Shown: piece by piece, positions 34,215-42,916 of the stretch
How the letters are laid out: each line of letters starts with the position of its first letter
Numbering within the stretch: the first letter of the stretch is position 1
From: Hymenobacter psoromatis
GTDB lineage: Bacteria; Bacteroidota; Bacteroidia; Cytophagales; Hymenobacteraceae
DNA: 64,000 nt
Assembly (NCBI RefSeq): GCF_020012125.1
Contig: NZ_JAIFAG010000001.1
Coordinates: 3,968,001-4,032,000 of the forward strand
Reading direction: 5' to 3'
Made by a program: the position numbers and the translations under genes
Notes under the pieces: generated by a model
The model's input: only the letters and a program-made list of their open reading frames with translations
Told to the model about the DNA's origin: nothing
Databases searched by the model: none

Positions 34215-36773
34215 ATGAGAGTTATCGTTTCGCTGCTGCTGCTGGGCCTGCTGCTGACGGGCCGGCTGGCACTAGCCCAACGCATTACGCTGAGCGGACA
34301 GGTAGTAGAAGCTACTTCGGGCGAGCCCGTGCCGTTTGCTTCCATCTTTGTGCCGCACACCAGCACGGGCGTCACGGCTGACCTCGACGGGAAATTTAAA
34401 CTGACTGTGGATGGCGCGCCCGACTCGCTGGCCGTTTCGGCGCTGGGCTTTCTTACGCTGCGCAAAAAGCTGACCGACGCGCCCCAGCAGGCCATCCTGT
34501 TTCGCCTCAAAAAAGGCGGAGGGGTAGCCCTGGCCGAAGTGGTTATCAGCTCGCGGCAGCCCGAAAACCCGGCGTTTCGCATCTTGCGCGAGGTGCAGAA
34601 GCACAAGCCCGAAAACGAGCGCAGCGCCCTCCACTCGGCCGATTTTAACTCTTACAACCGCATTGAGGTGAGCTTGACCGAGCTGCCCAAGGCGATGGCC
34701 AACCGCAAGGTGGTGCGGGACATTCGGGCGCTGGCCGTGCGCCAGGGTGCGGCCGCCGCCGCCGACCCCGATGCTCCCCTACCCCTCTTTGTATCGGAGG
34801 TGGGCTCGCGGGTGTACGTGAAGTATGGCCCGCCCCTGCGCCGCCGCGAAGACATTCAGCACAAGCAGATGCGCGGGGCCGGCCCCCGCGAGGGCTCGGT
34901 ATTGAGCCAGATGCTGGGCTCGAATTTCCAGAATTTTGACTTTTACCCCAACTGGCAAAGTATCCTGGGGAAGGACTTTATCTCGCCCATCTCGGCCGGC
35001 GGGCGGCTCACCTACGACTACGAGCTGCAAGACTCGCTGCTGGTGGGCCAGGACCTGTGCTATAAGCTGCGCGTGACGCCGCGCCGCGCCCACGACCTGG
35101 CCTTCACGGGCACCATCTGGATTACGAAGCAGGGCTACGCCCTGCGCCGCCTCGACTTGGTGGCCAGCGACAAGGCCAACATCAACTTCGTGAGCGACCT
35201 GCGCATTTTCCAGGACCTGACTTCGCCGGGCAGCGGGCCGGGCCTACCCCTGCGCACCCGGCTGGCCCTCAGCGTGCGGCCTTATGACAAGCAGGCCGCC
35301 ATGCGGGTGCGCTTTCATACAGTCAACTCCGATTTTGCGCGCAATCCCGAGCACGAGGGCGGCTTCTATGACCAGCCCATCGTCTCCACCATCATGGAGC
35401 CGGGCACCGACGCCGAAACTAGCGGCCTGCTGAGCGGCCTACTGCCGAAGGGCGCATCGGAGGGCTACTTCGATAAAAACCGGCCCGATACGCTGAGCCT
35501 AAGCGAGCGCCAGACCTTCGCCGTGCTCGACTCGGCCGCCGAGCTACCCTCGGTACGCAGTACTTTGGACTGGATTGACTTGTTTGTGAATGGCTACAAG
35601 CACGCGGGGCCGCTGGAGCTGGGGCCCATCATCTACACCTACGCCCACAACAACTACGAAGGCAACCGCTTCCGGCTGGGCTTCCGCACTACCCCCGCCA
35701 TGAGCCGCAACGCGGTGCTGCAAAGCTACCTGGCTTATGGTACCGCCGACGGCCGCATGAAGTACGGGGGGCGCCTCAGCTACATTGCTGAGCGCCGGCA
35801 CTGGACGGTGTTCAGCGGCGAGTTTAAGCACGATGTGGAGCAGGCTGCGCTGCTGGACAACGACTTCTTGCCCAGCGACAACAACCTCTTTATTGCGGCC
35901 TCGCGCTGGGGGCGCTTCCGCGAGGGCCAGCCCATTTTGCGCAACCTGAGCGTGCTCTCGGTGCAGCGCGACTTGTTTCACGGCTTCACCGAAACCGTGC
36001 TGCTGCGCGAGCAGAATATCAAGTATTTGAGTAATGACTTCCCCATCAAGCGCGACAACGAGGTAGTGAGCAGCCTGACGCTGAGCGAGGCCGTGTTTGA
36101 GTCGCGCTACGCGCCCGACGAAAACCAGGTGCAGGCCGAAAATCGCCGCCGCGCCATCGGCCTCAAGAAGTGGCCAGTGTTCACGTTTCGCTACACGCTG
36201 GGGGCGCGCGACTTCTTCACCAACAGCCGCAGCAGCTACCAGAAATTCAATATGTTGGTGAGCCACAGCGTGTCGCTAGGCCACCTGGGCCGCCTCAACT
36301 ACCGCGTGGAGGGCGGCTACACGGCGAGCCGGCTGCCGGCACTGTTCCTGAAGATTCCGCTGGGCAACCAGACGCCCTTCTATAATATCAACTCCTTCAA
36401 TATTCTGAATTACTTCGAGTTCGTGACCGACCACTCGGCGTCGCTCCGGCTCGACCATCACTTTGAGGGCATCATCCTGAACGCCATTCCGGGCGTGCGG
36501 GCCCTGAACTGGCGGCTGGTGGCTACCACCAACATCCTCTACGGCGGCCTGAGCAGCCGCAACCAGCGTTTGCCTTCCGACACGCGCGGGCCCCTACCCA
36601 CCCTCGGTAGCACGCCCTACGTGGAGGTAGGCTACGGCTTAGAGAATATCCTGAAATTTATCCGGGTTGACTTCATTCACCGCCTCACTTACCGCGACGC
36701 CATGAGCACCCGCCCTGGCGAGCCCAACCCGCGCAACTTCGGCATCAAGGTAGGCGCGCAGTTTCGGTTGTAG
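34215..36773 (+). CDS. Outer-membrane DUF5686 protein with carboxypeptidase-regulatory-like domain
   Basis: ATG 34215 (MRVIVSLLLLGLLLTG) gives 852 residues with a signal peptide (ending LALAQ). Residues of about 25-105 form a CarboxypepD_reg-like beta sandwich (LSGQVVEATSGEPVPFASI, then TGVTADLDGKFKLTVDG). The remainder is the DUF5686 beta-barrel-like region (NPAFRILREVQKHKPENERS, DFNSYNRIEVSLTELPKAM, with NYRVEGGYTASRLPALFLKI near the end) that finishes with an aromatic outer-membrane C-terminus (GVKVGAQF-like, ending QFRL). This architecture is frequent in Bacteroidota outer membranes; the function is unknown. Confidence 0.87.
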   Translation: MRVIVSLLLLGLLLTGRLALAQRITLSGQVVEATSGEPVPFASIFVPHTSTGVTADLDGKFKLTVDGAPDSLAVSALGFLTLRKKLTDAPQQAILFRLKKGGGVALAEVVISSRQPENPAFRILREVQKHKPENERSALHSADFNSYNRIEVSLTELPKAMANRKVVRDIRALAVRQGAAAAADPDAPLPLFVSEVGSRVYVKYGPPLRRREDIQHKQMRGAGPREGSVLSQMLGSNFQNFDFYPNWQSILGKDFISPISAGGRLTYDYELQDSLLVGQDLCYKLRVTPRRAHDLAFTGTIWITKQGYALRRLDLVASDKANINFVSDLRIFQDLTSPGSGPGLPLRTRLALSVRPYDKQAAMRVRFHTVNSDFARNPEHEGGFYDQPIVSTIMEPGTDAETSGLLSGLLPKGASEGYFDKNRPDTLSLSERQTFAVLDSAAELPSVRSTLDWIDLFVNGYKHAGPLELGPIIYTYAHNNYEGNRFRLGFRTTPAMSRNAVLQSYLAYGTADGRMKYGGRLSYIAERRHWTVFSGEFKHDVEQAALLDNDFLPSDNNLFIAASRWGRFREGQPILRNLSVLSVQRDLFHGFTETVLLREQNIKYLSNDFPIKRDNEVVSSLTLSEAVFESRYAPDENQVQAENRRRAIGLKKWPVFTFRYTLGARDFFTNSRSSYQKFNMLVSHSVSLGHLGRLNYRVEGGYTASRLPALFLKIPLGNQTPFYNINSFNILNYFEFVTDHSASLRLDHHFEGIILNAIPGVRALNWRLVATTNILYGGLSSRNQRLPSDTRGPLPTLGSTPYVEVGYGLENILKFIRVDFIHRLTYRDAMSTRPGEPNPRNFGIKVGAQFRL

Positions 36774-36856
36774 GGTGCGGGGCTTGCCCCCGCCCGGCGT
36801 TGCACAATTCGGGCGCATTTCGTTCAACGCCGGGCGGGGGCAAGCCCCGCGCCCTA
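36771..36856. repeat. Intergenic inverted repeat, GCGGGGCTTGCCCCCGCC family
   Basis: The 31-bp arms at 36771-36801 and 36826-36856 differ at one base. The element spans the gap between the stop codons of two convergent genes and overlaps both. Confidence 0.85.
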
Positions 36857-37612
36857 CGGCAACTCCGAGAATTCTGCGGCCGGCCGGGCGGCTTCGCCGG
36901 GCCGCAGCACCTGCGCCTGGCCGTCTTGAATAATAATGGCCGCCTGCGCCAGCCCCAGAAACAGCCCGTGCTCCACAATACCGGGAATGGTTTTGAGGCG
37001 CACGGCGAGGCCTTCGGGGTCGGCGATGGTTTGGAAGTGACAGTCTACCAGCAGGTTTTTCTGGTCAGAATAATAGCTCGCCGTGGGGTCGTCCTTCCGC
37101 ATCCGCGGTACGGGCGCGCCGCCGAGCTTTTCTACCGCATCCAGCACCCAGGGCAGGCTGAAGGGCACCACCTCCAGCGGCAGCGGAAAGCGGCCCAGCT
37201 GCGGTACCAGCTTGCTGGAATCGGCGATGACGAGCAGGTAGCGCGAGGCAGTTTCCAGGGTTTTTTCGCGCAGCAGCGCCCCGCCGCCGCCCTTGATGAG
37301 GCGCAGCTGCGGGTCCAGCTCATCGGCCCCATCAATGGCCAGGTCGAAGGTGAGGCCCCGGCGCGGCTCCAGCAGCGGAATGCCGACTTCCTTAGCCAGC
37401 GCCTCACTAGCCAGCGAGGTAGCCAAGCCCTGCACCTTTAGGCCGGCCCGTACTTTCTCACCCAACTGCCGGATGAAGTGGGCGGCCGTGGTACCAGTGC
37501 CCAGGCCCAGCACCATGCCGTCGCGCACCCAGCGCACGGCGGCGGCGGCGGCCTGGGCTTTTTCGTGGTCCTGCTGCTGGGGCGGGAGGGTAGGGGCGTT
37601 GGGCGAAGTCAT
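36854..37612 (-). CDS. rpiA: Ribose-5-phosphate isomerase A
   Basis: A 252-residue enzyme interconverting ribose 5-phosphate and ribulose 5-phosphate in the pentose phosphate pathway. The phosphate-binding loop VLGLGTGTTAAHFIRQLGEK (about 35-54), the catalytic region DLAIDGADELDPQLRLIKGG (Asp and Glu) followed by GGALLREK, and IADSSKLVPQLGRFPLPLEV are all RpiA signatures. The start ATG 37612 is preceded by GGGGGTAG. The last codons overlap an inverted repeat, so its extreme C-terminus may be repeat-derived. Confidence 0.95.
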   Translation of the reverse strand: MTSPNAPTLPPQQQDHEKAQAAAAAVRWVRDGMVLGLGTGTTAAHFIRQLGEKVRAGLKVQGLATSLASEALAKEVGIPLLEPRRGLTFDLAIDGADELDPQLRLIKGGGGALLREKTLETASRYLLVIADSSKLVPQLGRFPLPLEVVPFSLPWVLDAVEKLGGAPVPRMRKDDPTASYYSDQKNLLVDCHFQTIADPEGLAVRLKTIPGIVEHGLFLGLAQAAIIIQDGQAQVLRPGEAARPAAEFSELP

Positions 37613-37685
37613 GGGGGGTAGGGCTGGCGAAAACTATGGCAATGTTACGGCGCGGCTGCCGCTGGCCGGGCGCGGGGGCCGGGCG

Positions 37686-37693
37686 TAATTTTG
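37686..37693 (+). promoter_or_regulatory. -7 box TAATTTTG just before the exporter gene
   Basis: A perfect TAnnTTTG ends 4 nt before the ATG at 37698. The transcript would start at about the A of the ATG, which implies a leaderless mRNA. No clear TTTG at -33. Confidence 0.5.
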
Positions 37694-37697
37694 CCCG

Positions 37698-38687
37698 ATG
37701 CCCGCTCCTGCCCTACCCCCTGTCTCGTTAGTTGCCCCCGCGCCAGTGCCGCCCGCCGCGTCGGCCGCGCCCGAAGTGGGGCCGGCGGTGGGGGCTACCC
37801 CCTCGGCGGCGGCGTGGGGGCTGCTGCTAGTGCTTTCGCTCATCTGGGGCACCTCGTTTATTTTGATGAAGAAGGGCTTGGTGGTGTTTTCGGCGCTGGA
37901 GCTGGGCGCCACGCGGGTGAGCGTGGCGGCCTTGCTGCTGCTGCCCTTTGCGGTGCGCGAAATCGGGCGGGTAGACCGCAGCCGGCTCAAGTGGCTGGCG
38001 CTCAGCGGCACGGTGGGCACGCTCATTCCGGCTTTTCTGTTTGCTTACGCCGAAACGCGGCTGGCCTCGGGGCTGGCGGGCGTGCTCAACGCCCTCACGG
38101 CGGTATTTGCGCTGCTGATGGGCGCGCTCTTCTTCGGGCAGCGCCTCACGGGGCCACGGGTGCTGGGCATTGGGCTGGGCCTGGCGGGCACGATAGTGCT
38201 GATGCTGCTGGGCGGCAGCGCCGCCGCCGGCCCTACCCCCGGCGGTGTAAGCAGCGCCTGGTACGGCGGCTACATCGTGCTGGCCACCATCGGCTACGGC
38301 CTGAGCGTGAACGTGATAAAGTACCGCCTGCACGGCCTCACGCCGGTGGCCGTCACCTCGCTGCTACTACTTATTATCGGCGGGCCGGCGCTGGTGTATC
38401 TGCTGCTGGGCACTAGCTTCGCACATAAGCTGGCGACAGTGCCGGGTGCGTGGGCGGCCTTTGGCTACATCGCGCTGCTGGCCACTATGAGCACGGCGGT
38501 GGCTACGCTACTGTTTAATATGCTGTTGCAGCGCTCCACCACGCTCTTTGCCTCGTCGAGCACCTACCTCATTCCCATCGTAGCGCTGGCCTGGGGCGCG
38601 CTCGATGGCGAAGCCTTTAACCTGTGGCACGCGGCAGGCATGGCCATCATCCTGGCCGGGGTATTCACTATCCACCGGGCGCGGTAG
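37698..38687 (+). CDS. DMT-superfamily EamA transporter
   Basis: A 329-residue inner-membrane protein with about ten helices in two EamA repeats. LLLVLSLIWGTSFILMKKGL and ELGATRVSVAALLLLPFAV open the first repeat, and SAWYGGYIVLATIGYGLSVN the second. The end LIPIVALAWGALDGE is typical. It is a drug/metabolite exporter type with unknown substrate. A Pro/Ala-rich N-terminal 35 residues precede the first helix. A perfect 37-bp inverted repeat follows its stop. Confidence 0.9.
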   Translation: MPAPALPPVSLVAPAPVPPAASAAPEVGPAVGATPSAAAWGLLLVLSLIWGTSFILMKKGLVVFSALELGATRVSVAALLLLPFAVREIGRVDRSRLKWLALSGTVGTLIPAFLFAYAETRLASGLAGVLNALTAVFALLMGALFFGQRLTGPRVLGIGLGLAGTIVLMLLGGSAAAGPTPGGVSSAWYGGYIVLATIGYGLSVNVIKYRLHGLTPVAVTSLLLLIIGGPALVYLLLGTSFAHKLATVPGAWAAFGYIALLATMSTAVATLLFNMLLQRSTTLFASSSTYLIPIVALAWGALDGEAFNLWHAAGMAIILAGVFTIHRAR

Positions 38688-38691
38688 CTTT

Positions 38692-38790
38692 TCAGTTAAC
38701 ATTTATCAATTAGCATTTAACAGTCGTTCCGTTTGCGCAAAACGCGCTGATTGAACGACTGTTAAATGCTAATTGATAAATGTTAACTGA
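38692..38790. repeat. Perfect 37-bp inverted repeat, AT-rich
   Basis: Arms 38692-38728 and 38754-38790 are exact reverse complements (core GTTAACATTTATCAATTAGC) around a 25-nt loop. It fills the gap between the stop codons of two convergent genes. Composition is far more AT-rich than the neighbourhood. Confidence 0.9.
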
Positions 38791-38791
38791 A

Positions 38792-39733
38792 TTAAAACTC
38801 CCGCCCTACCCCCAGCACGCCCCAGCGGTGCGGGCGGCCGCCCCCGAATTCCGGCCCCACGTACACGGCCGTGGCCGTGAAGCTGAGGCCGCCGTGCGCC
38901 AGTACCAGGCCGCCGGTGCTGTGCAGCACGGCGTGGCTTACCTCGCTGAAAGCCAGCACATACGGGCTATTACGATTAAACACTCCGCCTTGCAGCGTGG
39001 CATCGTAGCCCACCAGCCGGCCGCTGAGCGTAGCCTCGGCATAGCATTGCCAGCGGGGCCGGCGGGCGGCATCCGCATTGGCAAAAAAGGGCGTGAGATT
39101 TCCCACCCGGAGCCGGCCGCCTACCCCCGCGTAAGTGTAGAGCGTGCCCAGCGAAGCCTCGGCGCGGCCAATCAGCTCGGCGGCGCGGCCCAGGGCGAGC
39201 AGCCGCTTGTCGAGGCTGGCGCGGTAGCCCAGCACGACGTCGGAACTTATCTGGTTATTCCAGCCGTGGGGGGTAGGGTTGTGGGTCAGCTCGTGCAGCT
39301 TGGTCTGGATGAGCTTGCCGCCGGCCGCCGGCCCTAGGTAGCCGATTTCGACGGCCGTAGTCAGGCGCAGCCGTTTAGTCGCTTGGTTGCTAACGCGGTA
39401 CAGTGAAGCGTAGAAATACGCCGCGTAGGGCCGGTCGCCCACCCGAATCTGCGCATCGGTGATGCTGAGCGGCGTGAAGCCATCGTAGCGCAGCAGGATG
39501 CCGTGAGTGCGCACGCCGCCGATGGGGCCGCGGGGCAGCAGGCGGTTGGCCGGCGAGCGGGCCAGCGCCGGGCTCGCCCAGTCGAAAGTCATGCCCTGGG
39601 TGAAATAGTAATCGGTGCCGAAGAAGAAATCGTTGGCGTAGGTGTAAGTCAAGCGCCGCACGGGGCTGGTGGGGCGCAGGCTATCGGCCGGGGCCAGCGG
39701 CAGGCAAGCAAACAGGAGCAGCAGCGGAGCCAT
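38792..39733 (-). CDS. LpxR-like outer-membrane lipid A deacylase family protein
   Basis: A 313-residue protein with a short signal peptide. YTYANDFFFGTDYYFTQGM carries the Asn-Asp and Thr-Asp pattern of LpxR (PF09982), followed by GDRPYAAYFYASLYR and GWNNQISSDVVLGYR; alternating beta strands run to the C-terminal aromatic GVLGVGREF. LpxR removes the 3'-acyloxyacyl chain of lipid A in a calcium-dependent reaction. Activity here is inferred from the family; the catalytic Asn (YANDFF) is present and a catalytic His is less clear. Its substrate could be another outer-membrane lipid. Confidence 0.75.
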   Translation of the reverse strand: MAPLLLLFACLPLAPADSLRPTSPVRRLTYTYANDFFFGTDYYFTQGMTFDWASPALARSPANRLLPRGPIGGVRTHGILLRYDGFTPLSITDAQIRVGDRPYAAYFYASLYRVSNQATKRLRLTTAVEIGYLGPAAGGKLIQTKLHELTHNPTPHGWNNQISSDVVLGYRASLDKRLLALGRAAELIGRAEASLGTLYTYAGVGGRLRVGNLTPFFANADAARRPRWQCYAEATLSGRLVGYDATLQGGVFNRNSPYVLAFSEVSHAVLHSTGGLVLAHGGLSFTATAVYVGPEFGGGRPHRWGVLGVGREF

Positions 39734-39779
39734 CGGGGCAACCTACGGATTTTTAGCTGCTTCGGAACAGCCCGCCGGC

Positions 39780-40337
39780 TTAATAGCTGGCGGCATACGG
39801 CCACTTCTGGTAGCGCTGGGGCAGGCCGGCCTGCCGGGCCTGGCCGCCCACGTAAGCCAGAATCCGCGTTAGCTCGGCGGCATCGGCCACGGGGTAGTCG
39901 TGCCAGCTGCCCTGCCAGAACGGCGCGTCGGGAGCCAGGCGGGGCCGCACGAGGCGGCGGCAGGCGGCGGCGCTGCGGGCATGCAGCAAATCCAGGGCTT
40001 TGGCCAGGGCCAGGCCGCGGCCGGGGGGTAGGTGCAGCACCAGGTGCGCGTGGCCGGGCAAAATAGCGAAGCCGTGCACCACGAAGCCGGTTTCTTCCAC
40101 CAGCATAAACTCACCAGCCAGCGCGGCGGCTATTTTCTCGTCCTCGAAGTGGCGCGCACCGGTGCCGGCCCGGTCCAGGGCGGCATCGAATTTAGCAAAA
40201 AAGACTTTTTGGGCGCGGCGGTAGTCGGCCCCGGCGGCCGGAGCCTGGCGCAGCTCGGCGGCCAGGGCGCGGGCCGTGGCGGGGGGTAGGGTACCGGGCA
40301 GGCGCAGGGTGAGCAGAATAGTTTCGCCAGGGAGCAT
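39780..40337 (-). CDS. RAYT-like (REP-associated tyrosine transposase) protein, divergent
   Basis: A 185-residue Y1/HUH-type protein. VHGFAILPGHAHLVLHLPPG matches the HUH strand of TnpA-REP proteins (usually MPNHVHLL) with the two His residues retained. The ending LAYVGGQARQAGLPQRYQKW and YAASY matches the family's last block. RAYTs are single-copy, domesticated transposases that process REP palindromes, and this one lies next to a perfect 59-bp inverted repeat. The Tyr-bearing helix is less clear, so nuclease activity is uncertain. It is short of the classic 150-200 range only at the N-terminus. Confidence 0.7.
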   Translation of the reverse strand: MLPGETILLTLRLPGTLPPATARALAAELRQAPAAGADYRRAQKVFFAKFDAALDRAGTGARHFEDEKIAAALAGEFMLVEETGFVVHGFAILPGHAHLVLHLPPGRGLALAKALDLLHARSAAACRRLVRPRLAPDAPFWQGSWHDYPVADAAELTRILAYVGGQARQAGLPQRYQKWPYAASY

Positions 40338-40354
40338 GGGAGGGGTAGTGAATT

Positions 40355-40494
40355 AAAAGTTAAAATAAGAACGGTCATGCTCATCTGGCGTCCGCTTGTC
40401 GAAGCATCTCTACTGAGCGACGCCTGAACGGCGCGGTAGAGATGCTTCGACAAGCGGACGCCAGATGAGCATGACCGTTCTTATTTTAACTTTT
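40355..40494. repeat. Perfect 59-bp inverted repeat beside the RAYT-like gene
   Basis: Arms 40355-40413 and 40436-40494 are exact reverse complements with a 22-nt loop, one of the longest perfect palindromes in the window. The core GCTTGTCGAAGCATCTC is related to the repeats at 55244-55298 and 62088-62122 (ATGCTTCG, GTCATGCT). TTAACTTTTAACTC-type short repeats continue to 40520. It starts 18 bp upstream of the RAYT-like gene. Confidence 0.92.
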
Positions 40495-40532
40495 AACTCT
40501 TAACTTTTAACTCTCAACTAGCTCCTACCCCC

Positions 40533-42134
40533 ATGCCCGCCACCCAACCCCGGATAATCGTTCGAGGCAGCGAACGCGCCGCCCTGCCCCAGGCTCACAT
40601 TGCGCACGCCCTACCCCCCGATGAGCAACTGGAGGTGACGCTGCGCCTGCGGCCCAAAACGCCATTGGCCGAGCCGCCCAACCCCTCGGCCCTGGCCGAT
40701 GTGCCGCCCGCCCAGCGCACCTACCTGACCCGCGAGGAGCTGGAAGCGCAAATGGGCACCGACCCGGCCGACATGCAGCGGGTAGTGGACTTCGCACGGG
40801 CCCATCACCTGGCCGTGGTGCACGCCGATGCCGGCCGGTGCAGTATGTTGCTGGCGGGCTCGGCCGCCCACTTCAGCCAGGCGTTTGGTACCGAACTGCA
40901 CCAGTACAGCTACCCAAAGGGCACCTATCGGGGCCGCACCGGGCCCCTGACGGTACCCACTGCGCTGGGCGACATCGTGCAGGGCGTATTTGGGCTCGAT
41001 AATCGGCCGCAGGCCGAGGCGCACTTCCAGGTGCGGCCCGGACCGGGACCGGGCGCACTGGTGGCGCGCGCGGCCAGCCAGGCGTTTACGCCGCCGCAAC
41101 TGGCGCAGCTCTACAATTTTCCGGCCGGCCTCGATGGCACGGGCCAGACCATTGCGATTATTGAGCTGGGCGGCGGCTTCAAACCCGCCGATTTGAAAGC
41201 GTATTTTACCGGCCTGAAGCTGCCCGTGCCGGCCGTGCGGGTGGTGAGCGTGAACGGCGGCCGCAACCAGCCCACCAACGCCAACAGCGCCGACGGCGAG
41301 GTGCTGCTCGACATCGAGGTAGCCGCCGCCGTGGCCCCGAAGGCGCACATTGTGGTGTATTTCGCCCCTAATACCTCGCAGGGCTTTCTGAATGCGATTA
41401 CGACCGCCATTCACGACAAAACTAACAAGCCGACCATTCTTTCCATCAGCTGGGGCGGCCCCGAATCTACCTGGACCACCCAGGCGCTGGACCAGTTCGA
41501 CCAGGCGTTTCAGGCCGCCGCGCTGCTGGGCATCACGGTGTGCGTGGCGGCCGGCGACAACGGCTCGGCCGATGGCGTGACCGATGGCCAGCCCCACGCC
41601 GACTTCCCGGCCAGCAGCCCCTACGCCCTGGCCTGCGGCGGCACCAAGCTGGCGGCCACCGGCGCGGCCATCACCAGCGAGATAGTTTGGAACGAAGGCC
41701 CCAACAGCGCCACCGGCGGCGGCTTCAGCGCCTACTTCCCGGTGCCCGCCTACCAGCAGCAGCTCCACTTCCCTACCCCCCCGGCCGGCGCCAAGCCCGG
41801 TCGCGGCCTGCCCGACGTGGCCGCCGACGCCGACCCCGCCACCGGCTACGAGGTGCGCGTGGACGGCCAGAACCTGGTCATCGGCGGCACCAGCGCCGTG
41901 GCCCCGCTCTGGGCCGGCCTGCTGGCCCTGCTCAACCAAAAGCTGCCAAAGCCGGTGGGCTTCCTGAATCCGCTGCTCTACGGCTCGCTGGCGGGCCAAG
42001 GCGCGACGCGCGACATCACCAGCGGCAACAACGGGGCTTTCACGGCCGGGCCGGGCTGGGATGCCTGCACGGGGTGGGGTAGCCCGGTGGGCAGTAAGCT
42101 GCTGGCGGCGCTGGGGGGCAAACCAGTAGCGTAA
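40533..42134 (+). CDS. Sedolisin/kumamolisin-type serine-carboxyl peptidase (S53)
   Basis: A 533-residue pro-enzyme. The N-terminal prodomain (about 1-165; EQLEVTLRLRPKTPLAEPP, YLTREELEAQMGTDPADMQR) precedes a catalytic domain with Glu256 and Asp260 (DGEVLLDIEV), oxyanion Asp342 (AAGDNGSADG) and nucleophile Ser454 (GGTSAVAPLWAG). The calcium-site tail DITSGNNGAFTAGPGWDACT and WGSPVG is also present. These are the S53 peptidase residues, active at acid pH. No signal peptide is visible, so export is unclear. It stands alone between the 59-bp repeat and a terminator. Confidence 0.93.
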   Translation: MPATQPRIIVRGSERAALPQAHIAHALPPDEQLEVTLRLRPKTPLAEPPNPSALADVPPAQRTYLTREELEAQMGTDPADMQRVVDFARAHHLAVVHADAGRCSMLLAGSAAHFSQAFGTELHQYSYPKGTYRGRTGPLTVPTALGDIVQGVFGLDNRPQAEAHFQVRPGPGPGALVARAASQAFTPPQLAQLYNFPAGLDGTGQTIAIIELGGGFKPADLKAYFTGLKLPVPAVRVVSVNGGRNQPTNANSADGEVLLDIEVAAAVAPKAHIVVYFAPNTSQGFLNAITTAIHDKTNKPTILSISWGGPESTWTTQALDQFDQAFQAAALLGITVCVAAGDNGSADGVTDGQPHADFPASSPYALACGGTKLAATGAAITSEIVWNEGPNSATGGGFSAYFPVPAYQQQLHFPTPPAGAKPGRGLPDVAADADPATGYEVRVDGQNLVIGGTSAVAPLWAGLLALLNQKLPKPVGFLNPLLYGSLAGQGATRDITSGNNGAFTAGPGWDACTGWGSPVGSKLLAALGGKPVA

Positions 42135-42140
42135 CTGTAT

Positions 42141-42182
42141 AAAATAAATACCCCAGCTTGGACCGCTGGGGTATTTATTTTA
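42141..42182. terminator. Bidirectional terminator at one edge of the AT-rich island
   Basis: Stem 42141-42157 with 42166-42182 (core TACCCCAGC) has A/T-rich outer parts giving T-runs on both strands. It ends the peptidase gene and the minus-strand DUF5131 gene. Confidence 0.88.
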
Positions 42183-42200
42183 CACTATCGCTGATTTTTG

Positions 42201-42914
42201 TCATACTAAGGCGGGCATCTCGCTATAAACTTCCCCATTGAGTAAACGTCCGGCGGCCTTTTTATTTGGTCCACCCCACTGTTTAAAGAAAAAGGCAACG
42301 CCTGCGCGTTGGCACTGTTGACGAATATCTTCTACCCATTCTTCCATCATAGGCCGAGGCTTACGACCTGATTCTCCTCCCACTATCACCCAATGAATAC
42401 CTTCAAGGTTGAGGTCTGGCAATGGCCCAAGGAGCGGCTCTAATGACAGAAATTTTATTTGGGCTCCACTGCGGCGCAAATAATCGATGCGGTGCTGAAC
42501 GCGCGTATCTTCTACCGAAACACCCATCCAGATATTAGCTGTCCAATTTAACTCAGGTGAGTATTGCGCTAGTAGTTCGGCGCGCTTCGTGAGGACTTGA
42601 AATTGATGTTGTGGGCACTGATTCATCGTGTGAAACACTCGTTGGATGAAAGCTAACGGCACATCGACGTGGAAGAGGTCACTCATGGAATTGACAAATA
42701 CCGTTCGAGGTTTATGCCAACTAAAAGGTCGCGCCAACTCTTCTTCATGAGTCCGAATGACTTTAAAGCCTTCCTCATACTTGGTTACGCCCATCGCCTG
42801 TAACCGCTTAGTCATGACTTCGGCATAACAGAATTTGCAACCGGCTGAGAGCTTATCACACCCCGTGGTAGGGTTCCACGTCATTTCGGTCCACTCGATG
42901 CTAGACTGTGCCAT
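42201..42914 (-). CDS. DUF5131/phage Gp37-Gp68 family three-Cys protein (radical-SAM-like)
   Basis: A 237-residue protein opening SSIEWTEMTWNPTTGCDKLS, with a C-x6-C-x2-C motif (Cys19, Cys26, Cys29 in GCKFCYAE) that resembles a 4Fe-4S radical-SAM cluster site. FVNSMSDLFHVDVPL, FQVLTKRAELL and GVSVEDTRVQHRIDYLR are further family blocks, with VIVGGESGRKPRP near the end. This is the phage Gp37/Gp68 family, uncharacterised but always suspected to act on nucleic acid or nucleotides (from memory). It starts 2 bp after the TcmP-like gene, so both are made together. DNA is AT-richer than the flanks, suggesting transfer. Confidence 0.88.
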   Translation of the reverse strand: MAQSSIEWTEMTWNPTTGCDKLSAGCKFCYAEVMTKRLQAMGVTKYEEGFKVIRTHEEELARPFSWHKPRTVFVNSMSDLFHVDVPLAFIQRVFHTMNQCPQHQFQVLTKRAELLAQYSPELNWTANIWMGVSVEDTRVQHRIDYLRRSGAQIKFLSLEPLLGPLPDLNLEGIHWVIVGGESGRKPRPMMEEWVEDIRQQCQRAGVAFFFKQWGGPNKKAAGRLLNGEVYSEMPALV

Positions 42915-42916
42915 AA

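Noticed and set aside
8470..40494. CRISPR array among the repeats
   Set aside because: The repeats are inverted pairs at scattered gaps, not regularly spaced direct repeats with unique spacers, and no cas gene is seen.
40611..41999. 462-codon open frame on the minus strand inside the sedolisin gene
   Set aside because: The plus strand encodes a full S53 peptidase with all catalytic residues; the opposite frame has no domain and extreme Gly/His/Gln composition.
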